A stretch of 16,543 bases of DNA from Holosporales bacterium (GTDB taxonomy: Bacteria; Pseudomonadota; Alphaproteobacteria; RUG11792). Shown one piece after another: positions 14,493 through 16,543 of the stretch. Position numbers and translations under genes: made by a program. How positions within the stretch are numbered: the first letter of the stretch is position 1; the number at the start of each line of letters is the position of its first letter. Under the pieces are notes generated by a model that did not search any database, was not told where the DNA came from, and saw only the letters and a program-made list of their open reading frames with translations. The stretch lies in NCBI GenBank assembly GCA_031279295.1, contig JAITIT010000012.1, positions 1 to 16,543 on the forward strand, written 5' to 3'.

Positions 14493-14579
14493 ATGAGCTT
14501 CGTAAAGTTAGCGCTTGTAGTAGTAGCACAGATGCCGTTGGCACTGATGCCGCTTGTCGCGCAAATGCCACTCTCGTAA
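14493..14579 (+). CDS. 28-residue hydrophobic peptide with three AxMPL repeats
   Basis: The frame opens with ATG 14493, preceded by GAAGGGG about eight bases upstream, and encodes MSFVKLALVVVAQMPLALMP then LVAQMPLS. One lysine is followed by an almost fully hydrophobic chain, enough to cross or sit in a membrane. Codons 12-16, 17-21 and 23-27 (14526, 14541 and 14559) repeat as A-Q-M-P-L, A-L-M-P-L and A-Q-M-P-L. The copies differ mostly at silent positions (GCA/GCA/GCG, CCG/CCG/CCA, TTG/CTT/CTC), which hints at selection on the peptide. The stop lies inside a stem-loop and a terminator follows 55 bases on. Short hydrophobic peptides of this kind include type I toxins and small membrane regulators; no family is recognised, and the coding status is a hypothesis. 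Confidence 0.4.
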   Translation: MSFVKLALVVVAQMPLALMPLVAQMPLS

Positions 14580-14630
14580 GTCTAGTTAAAATTGTTCGAC
14601 TGGGCTTGCAGCCATCTTGGTTGCGAGAGT
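14570..14630 (+). other. 10-bp stem-loop covering the small-peptide stop codon
   Basis: ACTCTCGTAA (14570-14579) pairs with TTGCGAGAGT (14621-14630) over ten positions with one T-G wobble, enclosing 41 bases. The TAA of the small frame forms the inner end of the 5' arm. Together with the terminator it gives a compact structured 3' region. Confidence 0.55.
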
Positions 14631-14633
14631 TAG

Positions 14634-14659
14634 CAGCAGGCATCTTGTGGTGCCTGCTG
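14634..14659 (+). terminator. intrinsic terminator
   Basis: CAGCAGGCA (14634-14642) pairs perfectly with TGCCTGCTG (14651-14659) around an eight-base loop, followed on the plus strand by TCTTTGTTATTG. On the minus strand, after ffh (stop at 14685), no T-run follows the hairpin, so it mainly ends a plus-strand transcript, though it could also slow the ffh transcript. Confidence 0.7.
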
Positions 14660-14684
14660 TCTTTGTTATTGTAGGTTTTGTAAG

Positions 14685-16004
14685 TTACCTAAACTTGTCG
14701 GAGATCTGTGCTAACGCTCTTGGATTCTTTAGTTTCGACATCATCATCTTGATCTGCTCAAACTGTTTTACCAATTTGTTAACGTCTGACACTTGTTGGC
14801 CGCACCCGGCGGCTATGCGCTTTCTCCTCGATGCGTTAAGGGTCTCAGGGCTTCTCCTCTCCTGCTTTGTCATTGACCTTATTATAGCGACCTGCCTAGC
14901 AACCGACTTGTCTGTGATATTTGCCTCGGCTAGTTTCGACTTGAGCTTACTAACTCCTGGCAGGAATTTCATGAAGCCACCGAGACCTCCGATCTTCTCC
15001 AGCTGAATCAGGTACATTTCCATGCCATTCATATCAAACTTCTTACCTGCGGCGATATCCTTTATCCCATCGACGATATCCGTATCCATGGCCTTTTCAA
15101 CAAGACTCATAACATCGCCTCTGTCTAGGATACGTGAAGCTATCCTGTCAGGGTGGAATACTTCTATGTCCTGGATCTTCTCGCCAGTACACATATATTT
15201 TATCTGGCAGTTAGATACAGTCTTTGCTGACAGCGCAGCTCCTCCTCTTGCGTTCCCATCGGCTCTCGTTAGGATAAGCCCGGTAACTTCAACAGCCTCG
15301 TTAAATACCTTCGCGGTATTCACCGAGTCCTGTCCCATCATACCATCTATTACGAGGTATGTCTCGCTATGGGCTAAAATTTTTTTTATTGACTCCACCT
15401 CATCCATCATGTCACGATCAATGTGTAGGCGTCCGGCTGTGTCGTATATGACAGTGTCGTACTTCGATCGTGCCTCGTAGGATCTCTGCGCTATTGTGAG
15501 CGGTGTATCTGTTTCGAGTTCGAGGTCATCGAAGATGTCTATCGAATTCTGTGAGGCCAGCTTTCTGAGCTGTTGTATAGCAGCTGGTCTGTATGTATCC
15601 AAGGAAACTAGTAACACTTTCTTATTATATTTTGTTTGCAGCATGTGAGCCAGCTTGGCTGACGTCGTAGTTTTCCCAGTGCCTTGCAGCCCTACCATCA
15701 AGATCGCCTTGCATTTGCTAATCTCGCGAGCGTCACCCGGTGTGCCAAGCAGATTCACGAGCTCGTCGTATACGATCTTTATGATTGTCTGCTCGGATGT
15801 TAATCCACTGATGGTCTTCTGCCCGACGAGCTTTTCTCGTACGTTGGATGCGAAACTTTTTACGACGCTCAGAGCAACATCTGCCTCTAGCAGCGATACT
15901 CTGATTTCGCGGATTGCGGTGTCTACCACCCCATCGGTTAGAACACCACGCTTCCCGATATTACCTATCGCATCCAGGAGCTTCTTGGATAAATTTGCGA
16001 ACAC
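14685..16004 (-). CDS. ffh: signal recognition particle protein Ffh
   Basis: Ffh is the GTPase that, with SRP RNA, binds signal sequences on ribosomes and brings them to FtsY at the membrane. The 439-residue product has the NG domain (G1 GLQGTGKTTT at 105-114, LDTYRPAA 135-142, YDTAGRLH 187-194, LTRADGNARGGAALS 245-259) and the Met-rich M domain with RRSPETLNASRRKRIAAGCG and the final FEQIKMMMSKL. The G4 motif reads TRAD where TKxD is usual, a conservative Lys-to-Arg change in guanine recognition. The start is GTG 16004, with GAGG eight bases upstream and the family's normal N-terminus. No SRP RNA gene is seen nearby. Confidence 0.97.
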   Translation of the reverse strand: MFANLSKKLLDAIGNIGKRGVLTDGVVDTAIREIRVSLLEADVALSVVKSFASNVREKLVGQKTISGLTSEQTIIKIVYDELVNLLGTPGDAREISKCKAILMVGLQGTGKTTTSAKLAHMLQTKYNKKVLLVSLDTYRPAAIQQLRKLASQNSIDIFDDLELETDTPLTIAQRSYEARSKYDTVIYDTAGRLHIDRDMMDEVESIKKILAHSETYLVIDGMMGQDSVNTAKVFNEAVEVTGLILTRADGNARGGAALSAKTVSNCQIKYMCTGEKIQDIEVFHPDRIASRILDRGDVMSLVEKAMDTDIVDGIKDIAAGKKFDMNGMEMYLIQLEKIGGLGGFMKFLPGVSKLKSKLAEANITDKSVARQVAIIRSMTKQERRSPETLNASRRKRIAAGCGQQVSDVNKLVKQFEQIKMMMSKLKNPRALAQISDKFR

Positions 16005-16075
16005 TATAACTGCCTCAGGACCGTTTTCATGCCATGAAACATTTATGCATGCCTTGGCACTGAACAGAATGCAAA

Positions 16076-16104
16076 ATTATACATCGTTTCTACATCTTAT
16101 ACAA
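16076..16104 (-). promoter_or_regulatory. promoter for ffh
   Basis: On the minus strand TATAAT (16081-16076) is a perfect -10, with TTGTAT (16104-16099) as a partial -35 at exactly 17 bases. The leader to the GTG would be about 65 bases. Confidence 0.6.
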
Positions 16105-16174
16105 GGCAAACTTAGATGACTAGCTCCAAATTAGCATAAAATTATTTTTTAAGTTAGTTGAAGATTAAGATTAT

Positions 16175-16203
16175 TTGATGGTATGTGATCCATAAGATAG
16201 AAT
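16175..16203 (+). promoter_or_regulatory. promoter for the right-edge secreted protein
   Basis: TTGATG (16175-16180) and TAGAAT (16198-16203) are separated by exactly 17 bases and match the sigma70 consensus at four and five positions. The A/T-rich stretch 16135-16170 lies just upstream. Transcription would start near 16210. Confidence 0.6.
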
Positions 16204-16243
16204 TTTGTGGAGTGGCAACAATCTCAATTCAGGAGGAAAGCAA

Positions 16244-16543
16244 ATGACAACCAAAGCAAGAATAACTCTGCAGGTGGCGCTGATAATTGCAGCTGTAGCA
16301 ACCCCAGCATCCGCCGCAAGACAAACCCTCACAGCAAGTTATGACAGAGTAATGTTAGACCGAAACAAGACCTCGGAAGCAAATCTGTTACGTTCATCAA
16401 TCCCACTACGTGAATCATCATCTAACTCGTCATGGAACAGATCGGAAAGCGATAGCGAGAATAAAAACGGTCCCTTCCACAATGAGGCCAACTCGCGAGG
16501 AACCCTAGAGTGGAGGCATCAGGACAAAGCGATAAGCTTGGGG
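16244..16543 (+). CDS. secreted Ser/Asn-rich protein, 3' end cut by window edge
   Basis: I do not recognise a family. One hundred codons are visible and the frame is open to the edge. The start ATG is preceded by AGGAGG (16231-16236) at seven bases, the best ribosome binding site in the window. Residues 1-24 form a signal peptide (basic KAR, hydrophobic LQVALIIAAVA, then TPASA before ARQ). The mature part so far is polar, rich in Ser, Asn, Arg and Glu (SSSNSSWNRSESDSENKN), and likely disordered. A strong promoter and ribosome binding site suggest high expression. It is transcribed divergently from ffh. It could be a surface or secreted effector protein; this is inference from its export signal alone. 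Confidence 0.72.
   Translation, partial: MTTKARITLQVALIIAAVATPASAARQTLTASYDRVMLDRNKTSEANLLRSSIPLRESSSNSSWNRSESDSENKNGPFHNEANSRGTLEWRHQDKAISLG

Noticed and set aside
14425..14643. Minus-strand 72-codon and plus-strand 65-codon frames around the small-peptide locus
   Set aside because: They run through the hairpins and terminator, lack ribosome binding sites and show no repeat or family pattern.
15655..16119. 154-codon plus-strand frame antisense to ffh
   Set aside because: It lies opposite the conserved Ffh G domain and start; its translation shows no domain.
1..16543. Mobile elements, CRISPR arrays, defence genes or rRNA
   Set aside because: No transposase, integrase, regularly spaced repeats, Cas-like or rRNA sequence was seen.

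Overview
The window looks like a chromosomal segment of an alphaproteobacterium with a reduced genome, most likely a member of the Rickettsiales (Anaplasmataceae or a relative). This placement is inference from four signs: the order ntrY-ntrX-trkA, which is an alphaproteobacterial arrangement; an NtrX without the sigma54-contact loop; a second-type glutamyl-tRNA synthetase with an SKRIGG signature; and housekeeping genes scattered singly with structured gaps between them. There is no insertion sequence, phage gene, CRISPR array or rRNA. Most genes are ordinary core genes.

Layout, left to right. A periplasmic M23 peptidase with a LysM/OapA-like domain runs off the left edge on the minus strand. 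A 455-base gap holding a stable hairpin separates it from the plus-strand ATP synthase cluster atpH-atpA-atpG; atpD and atpC do not follow. A plus-strand tRNA with anticodon CAT (probably tRNA-Ile2) has its own promoter. The minus-strand operon ntrY-ntrX-trkA follows, read from 9352 down to 4728. ntrX is interrupted by one in-frame TAG. The ntrY promoter carries a perfect 16-bp palindrome directly beside its -10 box.

Divergent from ntrY is a small secreted or lipid-anchored protein made of charged Lys/Asp/Glu/Gly repeats. Between it and the next gene lies a stretch that folds into a rod-like structure of about 168 bases. On the minus strand come a secreted CPHC thioredoxin-fold protein with a Cys-rich tail, a tRNA-Arg(ACG), an AI-2E/PerM-type membrane protein, a small possible gene remnant and gltX. 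Between gltX and ffh, on the plus strand, is a compact locus: a 28-residue hydrophobic peptide with three AxMPL repeats, a 10-bp stem-loop over its stop codon and a good intrinsic terminator. ffh follows on the minus strand. The window ends inside a plus-strand gene for a secreted Ser/Asn-rich protein with a strong promoter and ribosome binding site.

Read together, the segment supplies ATP synthesis (F1 delta, alpha, gamma), envelope sensing and potassium uptake control (NtrY/NtrX/TrkA), translation and membrane targeting (two tRNAs, GltX, Ffh), and several exported proteins without a recognised family. The observations most worth a second look are the nonsense codon in ntrX, the operator-like palindrome at ntrY, the structured intergenic RNA candidate and the tiny peptide locus. 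Base pairing, start codons and motifs were read by eye; no search or folding program was run.
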